Translations under genes and position numbers: made by a program | The notes under the pieces: generated by a model | Told to the model about the DNA's origin: nothing | Databases searched by the model: none | What the model saw: the letters and a program-made list of their open reading frames with translations, nothing else | DNA from: JBCCAG01 sp050330955 | GTDB taxonomy: Bacteria; Cyanobacteriota; Cyanobacteriia; CAKZMO01 | Reading direction: 5' to 3' | Length of the DNA: 64,000 bases | NCBI GenBank assembly: GCA_050330955.1 | Contig: JBHJHJ010000003.1 | Location: 1 to 64,000, forward strand | In this document: one piece after another, positions 27,904-36,704 of the stretch | Position numbering within the stretch: position 1 is the stretch's first letter | Layout of the letters: the number at the start of each line of letters is the position of its first letter

Positions 27904-28311
27904 ATGACCAAGCATACCGATGATCACGTCGTAATTAACGTAGACGGCGACGATGGCCGTCGCGATAGAAGCGGACCCATCAATGAAATTGGCCGCGGCA
28001 TGGGCAGCATTTTCTGGGGAATGCGCAACCCTATCCGCACTGGGCTGCGGGGATTTGGTTTGTTCTGCTCCGTTATGGGGTTAATTACCGTGGGTGCTGG
28101 GGTTGTTTACATGGTGCAGGGCGGTGGTGGGCCAACACGGTTGAGTTCCCACCCTGTAGAACTGGGGCGCTGGGGCGCAAGAAATCTAGTCTCTCCCCTG
28201 TTTGAACCCTTACTCAATCGTCCCCGTGAGTCGGACAACGTGATTACCGGCCCCCCCGAGAAGCCCATCGAATCCCTTGAGGATCTCTACCGACAGGACT
28301 CTGAAGAATAG
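27904..28311 (+). CDS. Small single-pass membrane protein, unknown
   Basis: This is a 135-residue protein with good ribosome site AAGGAG. A charged N-terminus with GDDGRRDRSGPINEIGRGM is followed by one membrane helix at about residues 46-68 (GLRGFGLFCSVMGLITVGAG) and an outer proline-rich tail. No family is recognised. Its size and place between the ATPase and the wall hydrolase suit an accessory subunit of a membrane complex. Confidence 0.65.
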   Translation: MTKHTDDHVVINVDGDDGRRDRSGPINEIGRGMGSIFWGMRNPIRTGLRGFGLFCSVMGLITVGAGVVYMVQGGGGPTRLSSHPVELGRWGARNLVSPLFEPLLNRPRESDNVITGPPEKPIESLEDLYRQDSEE

Positions 28312-28329
28312 GGATTCTGAGGGCGAAGG

Positions 28330-29430
28330 ATGGCTCGGATTACCATCATTAATCAGCGGCTGTTCTCATCCCCCAGAGCGAGAAGGCAGCAGCGGTTAAG
28401 GGGGCTGTTATCGGCCTTGGTTTTGACAGCTTTGGTGGCGCTCCTGTGGGTTTCTCCTTGGGGCACATCCCTTTGGCAAGGGGTTCGCCACATCTATGCT
28501 CAGCTCCGGCTGAGAAATATTGGGCGTGTCGTCCCTGGAATCTACGGCGGCTATACCTTAAATCAGCACCAAGCTGACGTGGCCAACACCATTATTCGCG
28601 CAGGAATTGAGGCGGGGGCAAGCGAATATGACATTAAGGTCGCGCTGATGACGGCGCTGGCAGAGAGCGACCTTCAGGCTTTAGACTATGGCGACTTAGA
28701 TTCGAGGAATGCCTTTCAGCAGCGCCCGTCCCAAGACTGGCCCGACACCACCGATACATTCACGGCGGCGCGGGCTTTCTTCAACGGCCACGGCACCAAT
28801 ATCGGGCTACTGGATATCCGCGATCGCATCCGCCGAGATGCGGGGTCGCTGGCCCAAGAGGTGCAGCGGTCGGCCTACCCAGAGCGCTACGGTGAGTTTG
28901 AGCACATCGCTGAGGCCATTGTATTCGCGGCGCGCAAGCCTGGGGAGGAGTCTCTGTCCCTCACCGACGTTGCTCTAGGGGCCCTCAACGCCAGTCCGGG
29001 GGAGCAGGTGTTTCCCCTCAAAGGCAAAACCATGGCCTCCGCTGAGGTGACCAGCGAGTTTGGCTGGCGCTATGGGGGTGGCAGGCGCGACACGAGCGAG
29101 CGCAACTTTCACCAGGGCATTGACCTCGCCTGCGCCTACGGGGAACCCGTGACTGCGGTGGAGTCGGGGGTGATAGAGCATGTGGATACGGACCCCGACG
29201 GCTATGGGGCTCAGGCGATCGCGCTAATTGCTCGGGACGGCACCGAGTTTCTCTATGGCCATGTGCAGAAGCGGCTGGTGGGAAACGGTGAGCTAGTGAA
29301 TGCGGGGGCGATTGTGGCGGAGTGCGGCAGCGAAGGGAACAGCAGCGGCCCCCATCTGCACTTCGAGATGTGGTACGGCAGCCAGCCGAAGGATCCGCGG
29401 GGCTATTTGGAGACGCTGGGGCCGAGCTAA
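28330..29430 (+). CDS. Wall hydrolase: transglycosylase-like domain plus M23 peptidase
   Basis: This is a 366-residue membrane-anchored or secreted protein with a hydrophobic helix at about 24-45. Residues about 75-200 (IKVALMTALAESDLQALDYG, then FQQRPSQDW, then EVQRSAYPERYGEFE) strongly resemble the lysozyme-like module of wall hydrolases carried by actinobacterial conjugative elements. Residues about 245-360 form an M23/LytM metallopeptidase with zinc ligands H261, D265 and H344 (NFHQGIDLA, GPHLHFEMW). The domain pair would cut glycan and peptide of the wall locally, as DNA-transfer or secretion machines need. It lies 18 bases after the small membrane protein. Confidence 0.82.
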   Translation: MARITIINQRLFSSPRARRQQRLRGLLSALVLTALVALLWVSPWGTSLWQGVRHIYAQLRLRNIGRVVPGIYGGYTLNQHQADVANTIIRAGIEAGASEYDIKVALMTALAESDLQALDYGDLDSRNAFQQRPSQDWPDTTDTFTAARAFFNGHGTNIGLLDIRDRIRRDAGSLAQEVQRSAYPERYGEFEHIAEAIVFAARKPGEESLSLTDVALGALNASPGEQVFPLKGKTMASAEVTSEFGWRYGGGRRDTSERNFHQGIDLACAYGEPVTAVESGVIEHVDTDPDGYGAQAIALIARDGTEFLYGHVQKRLVGNGELVNAGAIVAECGSEGNSSGPHLHFEMWYGSQPKDPRGYLETLGPS

Positions 29431-29546
29431 AGCCCGTTCCCTTAGTGATAGGATGACGTTGGCATTCGGGGCGATCGCCTTGCAGTGGAGCAGGCATCGG
29501 CTCCTCGCCAAAGGCTTGACGCGGACATCGTTACAGACGTGGATTT

Positions 29547-30326
29547 GTGGCTCAGAAAGTTGCCATTTTCAATACCAAGGGCGGCGTTGGCAAATCGGCA
29601 ACCGCCACGAACCTCGCATCGGGTCTGGCGATGTTCGAAAAAGAGCGGGTTTTGCTGGTGGATATCGATCCCCAGGGCAGCTCAGCAGCGTCCTTGGGAA
29701 TTTCGGTATCGGAGCTTGAGGTGCAGCTTAAGGACGTGCTCAAAAGCGATTCTACCGAGGACTGCAGGGCACTGCTGGATCGGGCCATTTTGTCTACGCC
29801 GAATGGCGTGGACGTGCTGCCGTCAAATTTGCTGCTGGCCACCGAAGAGCTAGCCCTGTGCGACTTGCCCAATCGGGAACAGCGGCTGAAGCGATCGCTC
29901 GCCCTGATCGAAGACGACTACGACTGCATGTTCATCGACTGCCCCCCCAACATCGGCATTTTTGCCCTCAACGCCCTCAACGCCAGCGACGGCGTCGTGG
30001 TGCCGGTGGACATGAGCTACGTCGGGCTTTTGGGAATGACGGGGGTTGAATATGCCTTTGACATGGTGCAGAAAAGCTCTAGCCACCAAGTGGAGCTGAT
30101 TGGCGTATTAGCCACCCGCTACGACAGCCGCAAGAACATTAGCCGCGACGTGCTTCATACCTTGAAGGAGCGCTTTGGGGAAAAGCTATTCAAAACGGTG
30201 GTCCCAGACACGGTCAAGGTTTCAGAGGCTCCCCACTACGGCGTCTCTATCTTTGAGCATGACCCCTACGGGGCGGGAGCTTTGGCTTACCGGGCCCTGA
30301 TAGACGAAGTGATGACCCGCTGGTAG
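29547..30326 (+). CDS. ParA-family partition ATPase
   Basis: This is a 259-residue deviant Walker A ATPase: KGGVGKSATATNLA with both lysines (K11, K16), Walker A' LLVDIDPQGSSAASLG and Walker B CMFIDCPPNIG. Such proteins position plasmids, chromosomes or large protein complexes. The start is a GTG at 29547, without a strong ribosome site. No ParB gene is adjacent, which is unusual for a plasmid partition pair and suggests it may instead position the membrane complex encoded upstream. It ends the five-gene block. Confidence 0.88.
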   Translation: MAQKVAIFNTKGGVGKSATATNLASGLAMFEKERVLLVDIDPQGSSAASLGISVSELEVQLKDVLKSDSTEDCRALLDRAILSTPNGVDVLPSNLLLATEELALCDLPNREQRLKRSLALIEDDYDCMFIDCPPNIGIFALNALNASDGVVVPVDMSYVGLLGMTGVEYAFDMVQKSSSHQVELIGVLATRYDSRKNISRDVLHTLKERFGEKLFKTVVPDTVKVSEAPHYGVSIFEHDPYGAGALAYRALIDEVMTRW

Positions 30327-30469
30327 CGTCAAAAGGCTACTCGGGGTTGCCCTGCATACGCGGTGAGGTTCAAGGCTGACCCTGGGAAAGAGGGTGGCCC
30401 TAGAATAAAAGTATTAACATTTTATTGCAAGCTAGTTGACAAGTTGGTATTTGTTTAGCATTACGCTGG

Positions 30470-30557
30470 CCCTCACCCCCGGCTCCTCTCCCAATTTTGG
30501 GAGAGGGGAGTCTGGTTCCCTTCCCTCAAAATTGGGGGAAGGGTTAGGGATGGGGGC
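30470..30557. repeat. CCCTCACCCCC...GGGATGGGGGC hairpin repeat element
   Basis: This 88-base element starts CCCTCACCCCCGGCTCC and ends GGGTTAGGGATGGGGGC, with a central hairpin CTCTCCCAATTTTGGGAGAG. The ends are roughly inverted. Elements with these words recur in many cyanobacterial genomes as non-coding repeats, from memory. It directly follows the ParA block. Confidence 0.65.
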
Positions 30558-30702
30558 TTTCCAGGACGCTCAACAGATACACAAGTTGACCAGCATGCAG
30601 ACAAAAAGGATTCAATCTTGGTGAACGAGCCATTTCAAGCAACATGGCCGGCACGACTATCCCTGATTGCTTCCTGACTTTACTCACCAGATCAACCTAT
30701 TT

Positions 30703-31608
30703 ATGACCAGCGCGACCCGTTTGCCTCAAGCTGCGAATATTTCTGAATCAATAGACGATGCCCTGTTACGTATCGTAGTTAGAAACGGCATTTGGCTTGT
30801 TGGCATTCCCTCTTGGCTCTATGGTCTTGTCGATCGGGGGATTGCTGCTGCTGCCGATGGGTATGTCTCCATGGTTGAGCTTTTCTATATCCTCAGCATC
30901 TCCGCGCTGTTCACGGGCTGGCTGTGGATGAAGCCCAATCAGTACCGCCGCTCAGACAACGCCATTACGCTGCAGCGCCATCAGCTCCAGTGGGGGGAAT
31001 GCCCCAACTACCTACAGGCGGCCCGCGTTCGCATGGTCGAGCTTTACGAGCAGCATGTGGTAGGGCAGGCCTACGAGCTGCCGCTGCCCTACTACTGTCA
31101 GATCTATCACCTGCTCAACTTGAAGCACCTGGAAAGCGTCCATAGCTTCAGCCTAGGAAACCTCAAAGTGCTGGGAGTGAACGATTTTCAAACCACGCCC
31201 GCTGGCGGCATCATCCGATTTCGCACGGCGCTGTCGTCTTCAGCCCACGTTTTGCGGCTGTGGCGTCAACCTGAGGTCGAGGTTGAGCTCGTGCTGCACG
31301 ACTCCTACACCGTGGAGCTGCGAATTCCGGTCTACGGCGACAGGCGGATTATCGTACTGTTCAACGTCCTGCCGATGGCGAACGAGCACCACCAGTTATT
31401 TATCGATATTTATAGTGATCTAAATTGGCCCAAGCTGCTGCTTGAGCCACTATTAGACGTGGCATCGTCGTTGACCCTGCTAGAGGATCTGTCCTACCTG
31501 CGCCAGCTCAGCGAGCGCAGAGAGCAGTCCGCCGCTGCAAAGCGACAGCAGCCTACCCTTTTTCTGCTAAATCGCTTTGTTGAGCTGTATGGTTCGACCT
31601 GGAAATAA
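30703..31608 (+). CDS. Cyanobacterial unknown membrane-anchored protein, 301 aa
   Basis: The protein from the ATG at 30703 has two hydrophobic segments, about residues 25-45 and 55-78 (VSMVELFYILSISALFTGWL). These are followed by a soluble domain with LPYYCQIYHLLNLKHLESVH and a beta-rich tail. I recognise no named family. The following MOSC gene begins 18 bases later, which suggests co-transcription. Function unknown. Confidence 0.65.
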   Translation: MTSATRLPQAANISESIDDALLRIVVRNGIWLVGIPSWLYGLVDRGIAAAADGYVSMVELFYILSISALFTGWLWMKPNQYRRSDNAITLQRHQLQWGECPNYLQAARVRMVELYEQHVVGQAYELPLPYYCQIYHLLNLKHLESVHSFSLGNLKVLGVNDFQTTPAGGIIRFRTALSSSAHVLRLWRQPEVEVELVLHDSYTVELRIPVYGDRRIIVLFNVLPMANEHHQLFIDIYSDLNWPKLLLEPLLDVASSLTLLEDLSYLRQLSERREQSAAAKRQQPTLFLLNRFVELYGSTWK

Positions 31609-31626
31609 TTCTGTAACAGATGCCTG

Positions 31627-32175
31627 ATGGCCTTTATAACTCGGGCAGAGCTAGACGCGAATACCCATAGACTATTAGCCTCGCCTAAAGATAGCGTTTC
31701 CATCGAGGCAATCTGCGTTCGTCCCAACTTTTCGCAGCGGCGACCCGTCGAAGAAGTGTTTCTTTGCTGTCGTGAAGGCGTGGTGGGCGATCGCTGGCGT
31801 CGTTCCCCCTGGCTGCGGCTTGAGAACGGCGAGCCCGACCCGCGTATCCAGGTCTCCCTCGCGAATTCCCGTCTGCTGAGGCTTATTTCCAAGGCTGGGC
31901 AAGCCATTACCTTGCCGGGGGACAATTTTGTCGCCGATATTGACCTCAGCGAGGCCAATATACCGGTGGGGCAGCGCCTCCGGCTCGGGGAAGCCGTCAT
32001 CGAAGTCTCAACCGTTTACAACGACGCCTGCAGCAAATTTGCGGCACGATACGGCAAAGACGTGGTCGCCTGGATCAGAGCGCCCCAAAACCGGCACCTG
32101 CGGTTGCGCGGTATCTTCGCACAGATCGTTCAGTCCGGGCGCGTGACGCTGCGTGACAAAATCCAAAAGTGCTGA
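31627..32175 (+). CDS. MOSC domain protein
   Basis: This is a 182-residue stand-alone MOSC domain: I-AICVRP at the start, CREGVVGDRWRR, VSLANSRLLRLIS, LPGDNFVADIDLSEANIPVG and the conserved cysteine in DACSKFAARYG. MOSC proteins handle sulfur attached to molybdenum cofactor or reduce N-hydroxylated compounds; which applies here is not visible. It lies 18 bases after an unknown membrane protein. Identity of the fold is firm. Confidence 0.85.
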   Translation: MAFITRAELDANTHRLLASPKDSVSIEAICVRPNFSQRRPVEEVFLCCREGVVGDRWRRSPWLRLENGEPDPRIQVSLANSRLLRLISKAGQAITLPGDNFVADIDLSEANIPVGQRLRLGEAVIEVSTVYNDACSKFAARYGKDVVAWIRAPQNRHLRLRGIFAQIVQSGRVTLRDKIQKC

Positions 32176-32440
32176 TGGCACTGTCAAGTACGTCTAGCTA
32201 CAAAATTCTCTGATCCCCGGGCTATAAATCTAAGTTAATTTACAGATTATTGATTTATGCATTATTGAGAGCAATTTTGCAGACAGACAGGTTTTACTGC
32301 TTCTAGCTGCCGGGCCAGCGGCTGATTACCAGGGTGTACAAGCCATGCAAATAGCTACACCAACACCAGTTCTCAATCTAGACAGGGTTTACATTGATGG
32401 GTCCGGTCGCTCAACAAACCTAACTTATGAGGAGGCCACG

Positions 32441-35245
32441 ATGTCGCTTAACCGTCGCCAGTTTTTTGTCCTAGGAACAGGGCTTGGGCTTGGAAGCCTA
32501 AGATTTGGTGCTGCCGCCCGTGCCGAAGCCGCAGGTATAAACGCCATACCGCGATCGCTTCAAGATTTCCCCACGCTTCTGGCCCAGGCCACGGGCGGCA
32601 CGGTGGTTCCCGGTCGCCATAGCGGCTTCATGGTGCAGAGCGACTACGGCGTAGCCAACAACTTCGAAGTGGTGATCCACAGCCTCTCCGACGGGCTGGC
32701 CCAGCTCTACCGAGACAACGCCCAGCCCGACTTTCCCTGGGTTGGCCCCCTGCCCCCGGAGTACGTGTTCACCTGCGGCCCTGCGGGGGAGTCGGGGAAA
32801 GCCCTGCACGGCAGCTTCTTTGGCGCCGGGGACGCTTCCGACGCATCGCTGATTCAGAGCAACTTCAAGGACTTCGGCGCCAAGAACGGCCACCTGGAGC
32901 TGGTGGTGCGCCACGGCGATCGCCTGGCCCTATACTGGCGGGCCAGCTCCGCCCCCCTGCTGTGGACCGGTCCCCTCTACGTGCCCTCAGACTCTGTTCA
33001 CACCGGTAATCCCGCCTTCATTCAAGGCGACTTTGACACCCTCGGTAACTTTGAGCTGGTCACCCCCCACGCGGGGGCAGGCCTGCTGCACTACGTCCGT
33101 TTTAATGACGTGCCGGAAGTGCCCTGGGCTGGGCCTACTGCCTTCGGTCAGGATCTGGGGCCAGTGGATGCGGTGGCGCTGATCCAGAGCGACTACGTGG
33201 ACGCCGGGGAGAGCAACGGCCACCTAGAGGCGATCGCCCGAGTGGGCAGCGATTTGTTCCTGCTGACGCGAGAGTCGAAGCCCCCCTACGGCTGGACCAT
33301 TCAGCCCCAGGAAATCACCGCTGCAGTAGGCGGCCTAGCGGTCACGGGCGTACCCGGCTTCATCCAGTCCCAAAATCGCGACTTCCACGTCGTGATTCCT
33401 GTGGTAGGCGGCGGTTTGGCCCATCTGCGACGGCAAAACGGCGTGGACGAGACCTGGGTGCTGCAGAGCACCTTTGACGCGGGCTTGGATGCGGAGGCGG
33501 CATCGCTGCTGCAAAACCAGTTTGGGAACGGCCTAGAGCTGCTGGTCAAGCAGGGCACGTCATCCCAGTTTAAGCACTTCTTTGCCGGTGCAGAAGACTT
33601 GAATTGGCAGGCGGGCGGCGGGTTCGAGGAGACCCAAACCGGCGCAGCCAGCAAAGGGGAATGGACCGTGCCCTACACCCTAGACTTTGGCACCGTAGGC
33701 ATCCATGCCGCCCTGCTCAACACCGGCAAGGTGCTAATGGTGGGCTACGAAGACATCGTGGAAAACGAGAACAGCGCCGTCTCCATCCTCGACCCCAAAA
33801 CCGGCCAGCAGGTGAGCGCCCTGCCCGACCCCCAGCGCAATAAGTTCTGCTGCGGCCATGCCTTTTTGCCCGACGGCCGACTGGTGCTGGCCTCCGGTAA
33901 CGTGGGGGAAGCCAGCGCTAAGTCCCTACACACCTTCACCCCCAGCGGCGACGGCGGCACCTGGACTGATTTTGGCAGCATGAGCGGCGGCGTACGGTGG
34001 TATCCCACCTGCACTACCCTGCCCGATGGGCGCGTGTTCATCCTGGCGGGAACGGCCCAGGTGTTCACCACGATTCAGCAGTCCACCTGCTCCCAGGACT
34101 TTATCGGGGGCACCGGCATTCCCCGCACCATCAACAAGACCTACGAAATTTTTGATGGCAATCAGCCTGGGGACTCGGTGCCGGTGCCAGAGCTATTCGA
34201 AGACTGCGAAGATAGCTTGGGGCTCTACGGCCTCTACCCCTTCGTATTCGTCATGCCGGACGGGCGGCTAATGATTCACGGCAACACTCGCACCTATTTC
34301 CTGGACGTCAACACCAACGCCGTCGAGCCGCTGCCCAGCCGCACCAACATCAAAACCTCCCGCACCTACCCGTCTGAAGGGTCCGCCGTGCTGCTGCCGC
34401 TGCTGCCAGAAAAGGACTACCAGGCCCGGTTAATGCTGATTGGCGGCGGGGTCTCCTGCTCCTTTGTGCCCTCCAGCAACCCCAACTGCGGCCAGGGCAC
34501 CCCCATCACCCCCGATGGCAACCCCATCCAAACCGCCTGCTTCGACAAGCGAGACGACTGGCCCACCACCAACACTTGCGAGGTGCTGGACCTGAATGCC
34601 CCACAGCAGGGCTGGAGCTTCACCGCGCCGATGAAAAACGGTCGAGTGATGCCCGATGCAGTGCTGCTGCCCGACGGTACCGTGTTTGTCTGCAGCGGCA
34701 GCAGCACGGGCACCGCCGACGTGGCCCGCACGCCGGTACTCGAAGCCGAGATCTACGACCCCGACCAGAACCAGTGGACAACCGTGGCCTCTATGCACGT
34801 CCCTCGGCTCTACCACGCGGCGGCAATTTTACTGCCTAGCGGCGAGGTGATGACCTCGGGCACCGACAAGTTCTATAACATTGAGCCGTTTGACCACGCA
34901 GAGAACCGGGTGGAGGTGTTCAAGCCCCCTTACCTATTCAAAGGAGCACGTCCGGCGATCGCCGCTGTCACAAGCCAAGTGTCCTACGGCGACCTGTTCA
35001 GCGTCAGCACCCCCGACGCCGGGTCGGTGAAGTCGGCCTGTTTCATCGCGCCGGGGGCCAGCACCCACTCGTTTAATATGCAGCAGCGGCTGGTGGGGCT
35101 AGAGATCAGCAACCAAGGCAGCGGCGAGCTGCTGCTGAAGGCACCGCCCGACGGCAACATTGCGCCTCCGGGGTTCTACATGCTGTTTTTGGTGAATCAG
35201 CAGGGCGTACCGTCGGAGGCGAAGTTTGTGAAGCTGACCTCATAG
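32441..35245 (+). CDS. Tat-exported copper-radical oxidase (galactose/glyoxal oxidase-like) with N-terminal lectin-like propeller
   Basis: The protein is 934 residues from the ATG at 32441, which has GAGGAGG nine bases upstream. A twin-arginine leader (SLNRRQFFVLGTGLGLG) marks folded export. Residues about 50-400 are about six degenerate propeller blades with the repeated words FIQ/LIQSxF and AHLRRQN-like ends, resembling PLL/tachylectin lectins. Residues about 420-830 are a kelch propeller of the galactose/glyoxal oxidase family, followed by a DUF1929 E-set domain. The copper-radical set is complete by motif: C470 (KFCCGH), Y521 (RWYPT), Y791-H792 (LYHAA) and H876 (THSFN). It probably makes hydrogen peroxide outside the cytoplasm from an alcohol or aldehyde; substrate unknown. 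Confidence 0.88.
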   Translation: MSLNRRQFFVLGTGLGLGSLRFGAAARAEAAGINAIPRSLQDFPTLLAQATGGTVVPGRHSGFMVQSDYGVANNFEVVIHSLSDGLAQLYRDNAQPDFPWVGPLPPEYVFTCGPAGESGKALHGSFFGAGDASDASLIQSNFKDFGAKNGHLELVVRHGDRLALYWRASSAPLLWTGPLYVPSDSVHTGNPAFIQGDFDTLGNFELVTPHAGAGLLHYVRFNDVPEVPWAGPTAFGQDLGPVDAVALIQSDYVDAGESNGHLEAIARVGSDLFLLTRESKPPYGWTIQPQEITAAVGGLAVTGVPGFIQSQNRDFHVVIPVVGGGLAHLRRQNGVDETWVLQSTFDAGLDAEAASLLQNQFGNGLELLVKQGTSSQFKHFFAGAEDLNWQAGGGFEETQTGAASKGEWTVPYTLDFGTVGIHAALLNTGKVLMVGYEDIVENENSAVSILDPKTGQQVSALPDPQRNKFCCGHAFLPDGRLVLASGNVGEASAKSLHTFTPSGDGGTWTDFGSMSGGVRWYPTCTTLPDGRVFILAGTAQVFTTIQQSTCSQDFIGGTGIPRTINKTYEIFDGNQPGDSVPVPELFEDCEDSLGLYGLYPFVFVMPDGRLMIHGNTRTYFLDVNTNAVEPLPSRTNIKTSRTYPSEGSAVLLPLLPEKDYQARLMLIGGGVSCSFVPSSNPNCGQGTPITPDGNPIQTACFDKRDDWPTTNTCEVLDLNAPQQGWSFTAPMKNGRVMPDAVLLPDGTVFVCSGSSTGTADVARTPVLEAEIYDPDQNQWTTVASMHVPRLYHAAAILLPSGEVMTSGTDKFYNIEPFDHAENRVEVFKPPYLFKGARPAIAAVTSQVSYGDLFSVSTPDAGSVKSACFIAPGASTHSFNMQQRLVGLEISNQGSGELLLKAPPDGNIAPPGFYMLFLVNQQGVPSEAKFVKLTS

Positions 35246-35256
35246 GTTAAGCAAAT

Positions 35257-35290
35257 AAAGAGGAGCGCTCCTTAGAAGGCGCTCCTCTTT
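35257..35290. terminator. Bidirectional terminator
   Basis: A perfect 12-base-pair stem, AAAGAGGAGCGC with GCGCTCCTCTTT and a ten-base loop, lies between the convergent oxidase and ferrochelatase-like genes. Both outer ends give short T runs in the proper direction, so it can serve both strands. Confidence 0.85.
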
Positions 35291-35311
35291 GCGTGGGTTT
35301 TGACCACATAC

Positions 35312-36553
35312 TTAGTGATGGTGGTGGCCGTGGTCATGGCTGTGGTGGCTATGGCCGTGGCTATGCCCATGAGCACCATCGTGGCTGTGGCTGTGGCTGC
35401 CGTGCTGCTGCGCTTGATGCACCGCCAGCGCCCGATTCACCGACATCGACTGCTCAGAGAGCAGATCCTCGATGTGGCGATCGGCCCAGTCTGCCGCCAT
35501 GCGCATGAACTCGGGGTGGTCGTTGGCGCAGTCCATCTGTACGTAGGTCACATGGGGGTGCTTCTTGCGCAGCCCTTCGATGATGTGCTCCACGTCCAGC
35601 AGGGTCTCGTGGTTTTCGGTGGCAAAGCCGATGGGCATAAACACCAGCGACGTTGCGCCCAGGTCAATCAGGTTACGGGCCGCCAGATCCGCATTGGGCT
35701 GGGTCCACTTAATCATCGGGGTCTGGTGGTTGAGCCAGCCCACCGACACCAGCGGGTACTTGTAGATCAGCTGTTCCCGCACGCTCTCGTACAGCGCCTG
35801 GCTCTCGTCGATGCCGGAGGTGAAGCCCTTGGCCTCGTGGGGACAGCCGTGGTTCATCAGGACGATGCCGGTCTGAGACGGGAGATGGGCCACCGCCAAG
35901 TCGCGGTGGATCTTCTCCTCCACCATACGGGCCATCAGCGAGATGTAGGCAGGCTCGTTATAGAAGGAGGGAATGTAGCGGGTGCCTTTGAGCCAGTGCT
36001 CAGGGCCATCGGCTAGGTCGGACAGGGCGCTATTGACCTGCTCTACGGCGATGCCGCTGGTGAAGATGGAGTCCACCACCAGTAGGGGATAGATCAACAG
36101 CTTGTCAAAGCCCTGGTCGCGAATGGTCTCTAGCACCTGGTGGGGCAGGTGGGGAGCGCAAAAGTTGAACGCCTTAAAGACAGAGACGCGATCGCCCCAG
36201 CGCTGCTTTAGCTCTTGCTCAATGCCGGCCCGCTGGCGCTCAAAAATGGCGTTGTGAGGGGAAATAAAGTTGCCGTGCTGGTGGCTCCACTCGTGCAGAT
36301 CAAACATCGCCAGCAGCTTAGCTAGGGGCGGATAGATCCAGGTGGGAACCGGGGCAAATTTGGCCGTCAGCAGATTGAGGGCCTGTTCGTTGTAGTTCGC
36401 AAAGTCTTCGTAGCTTTCGACTTCGCCGTAGCCCATCAGCAAAACCGCAACGCGGTCTTGGGTGTTGGAATCAGAAGCTACAGATTGGGGAGACTCGGGA
36501 GAAACAACCACGCGGTAGAACCTCTTGGCAAATTGTCTTTCGTAGTCTATCAT
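35312..36553 (-). CDS. Ferrochelatase-like protein with His-rich C-terminal tail
   Basis: This is a 413-residue soluble protein. The core, about residues 33-375, has chelatase-fold features: RVAVLLMGYGEVESYEDF, FNFCAPHLPHQVLETIRDQG, KLLIYPLLVVDSIFTSG, IVLMNHGCPHEAKG and VFMPIGFATENHETLLDVEH. It resembles HemH but differs from the standard cyanobacterial enzyme, which carries a chlorophyll-binding-like tail. The final 30 residues contain 16 histidines, a metal-binding tail. The metal and tetrapyrrole are therefore uncertain: iron into porphyrin, or cobalt or nickel handling, are all possible. It converges on the oxidase gene across a shared terminator. Confidence 0.82.
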   Translation of the reverse strand: MIDYERQFAKRFYRVVVSPESPQSVASDSNTQDRVAVLLMGYGEVESYEDFANYNEQALNLLTAKFAPVPTWIYPPLAKLLAMFDLHEWSHQHGNFISPHNAIFERQRAGIEQELKQRWGDRVSVFKAFNFCAPHLPHQVLETIRDQGFDKLLIYPLLVVDSIFTSGIAVEQVNSALSDLADGPEHWLKGTRYIPSFYNEPAYISLMARMVEEKIHRDLAVAHLPSQTGIVLMNHGCPHEAKGFTSGIDESQALYESVREQLIYKYPLVSVGWLNHQTPMIKWTQPNADLAARNLIDLGATSLVFMPIGFATENHETLLDVEHIIEGLRKKHPHVTYVQMDCANDHPEFMRMAADWADRHIEDLLSEQSMSVNRALAVHQAQQHGSHSHSHDGAHGHSHGHSHHSHDHGHHHH

Positions 36554-36704
36554 CCCCCCTCTGGGGATGTGGCGGAACGTGGCGCTTAGTTGCGGTAATA
36601 TTATGTTTCCTTTAGAAAGGCGCTCTCGCTGTAGCCTGCTGGGGTTAGTCGCTGCGATCGCCCCGTAACGTGGATCTTCAGGCCATCACCCCCCAGAACT
36701 TAAC

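Noticed and set aside
35300..36016. 238-residue plus-strand open frame
   Set aside because: It is the mirror of the ferrochelatase-like gene; its His- and Val-rich product comes from the antisense of the His tail and conserved core.
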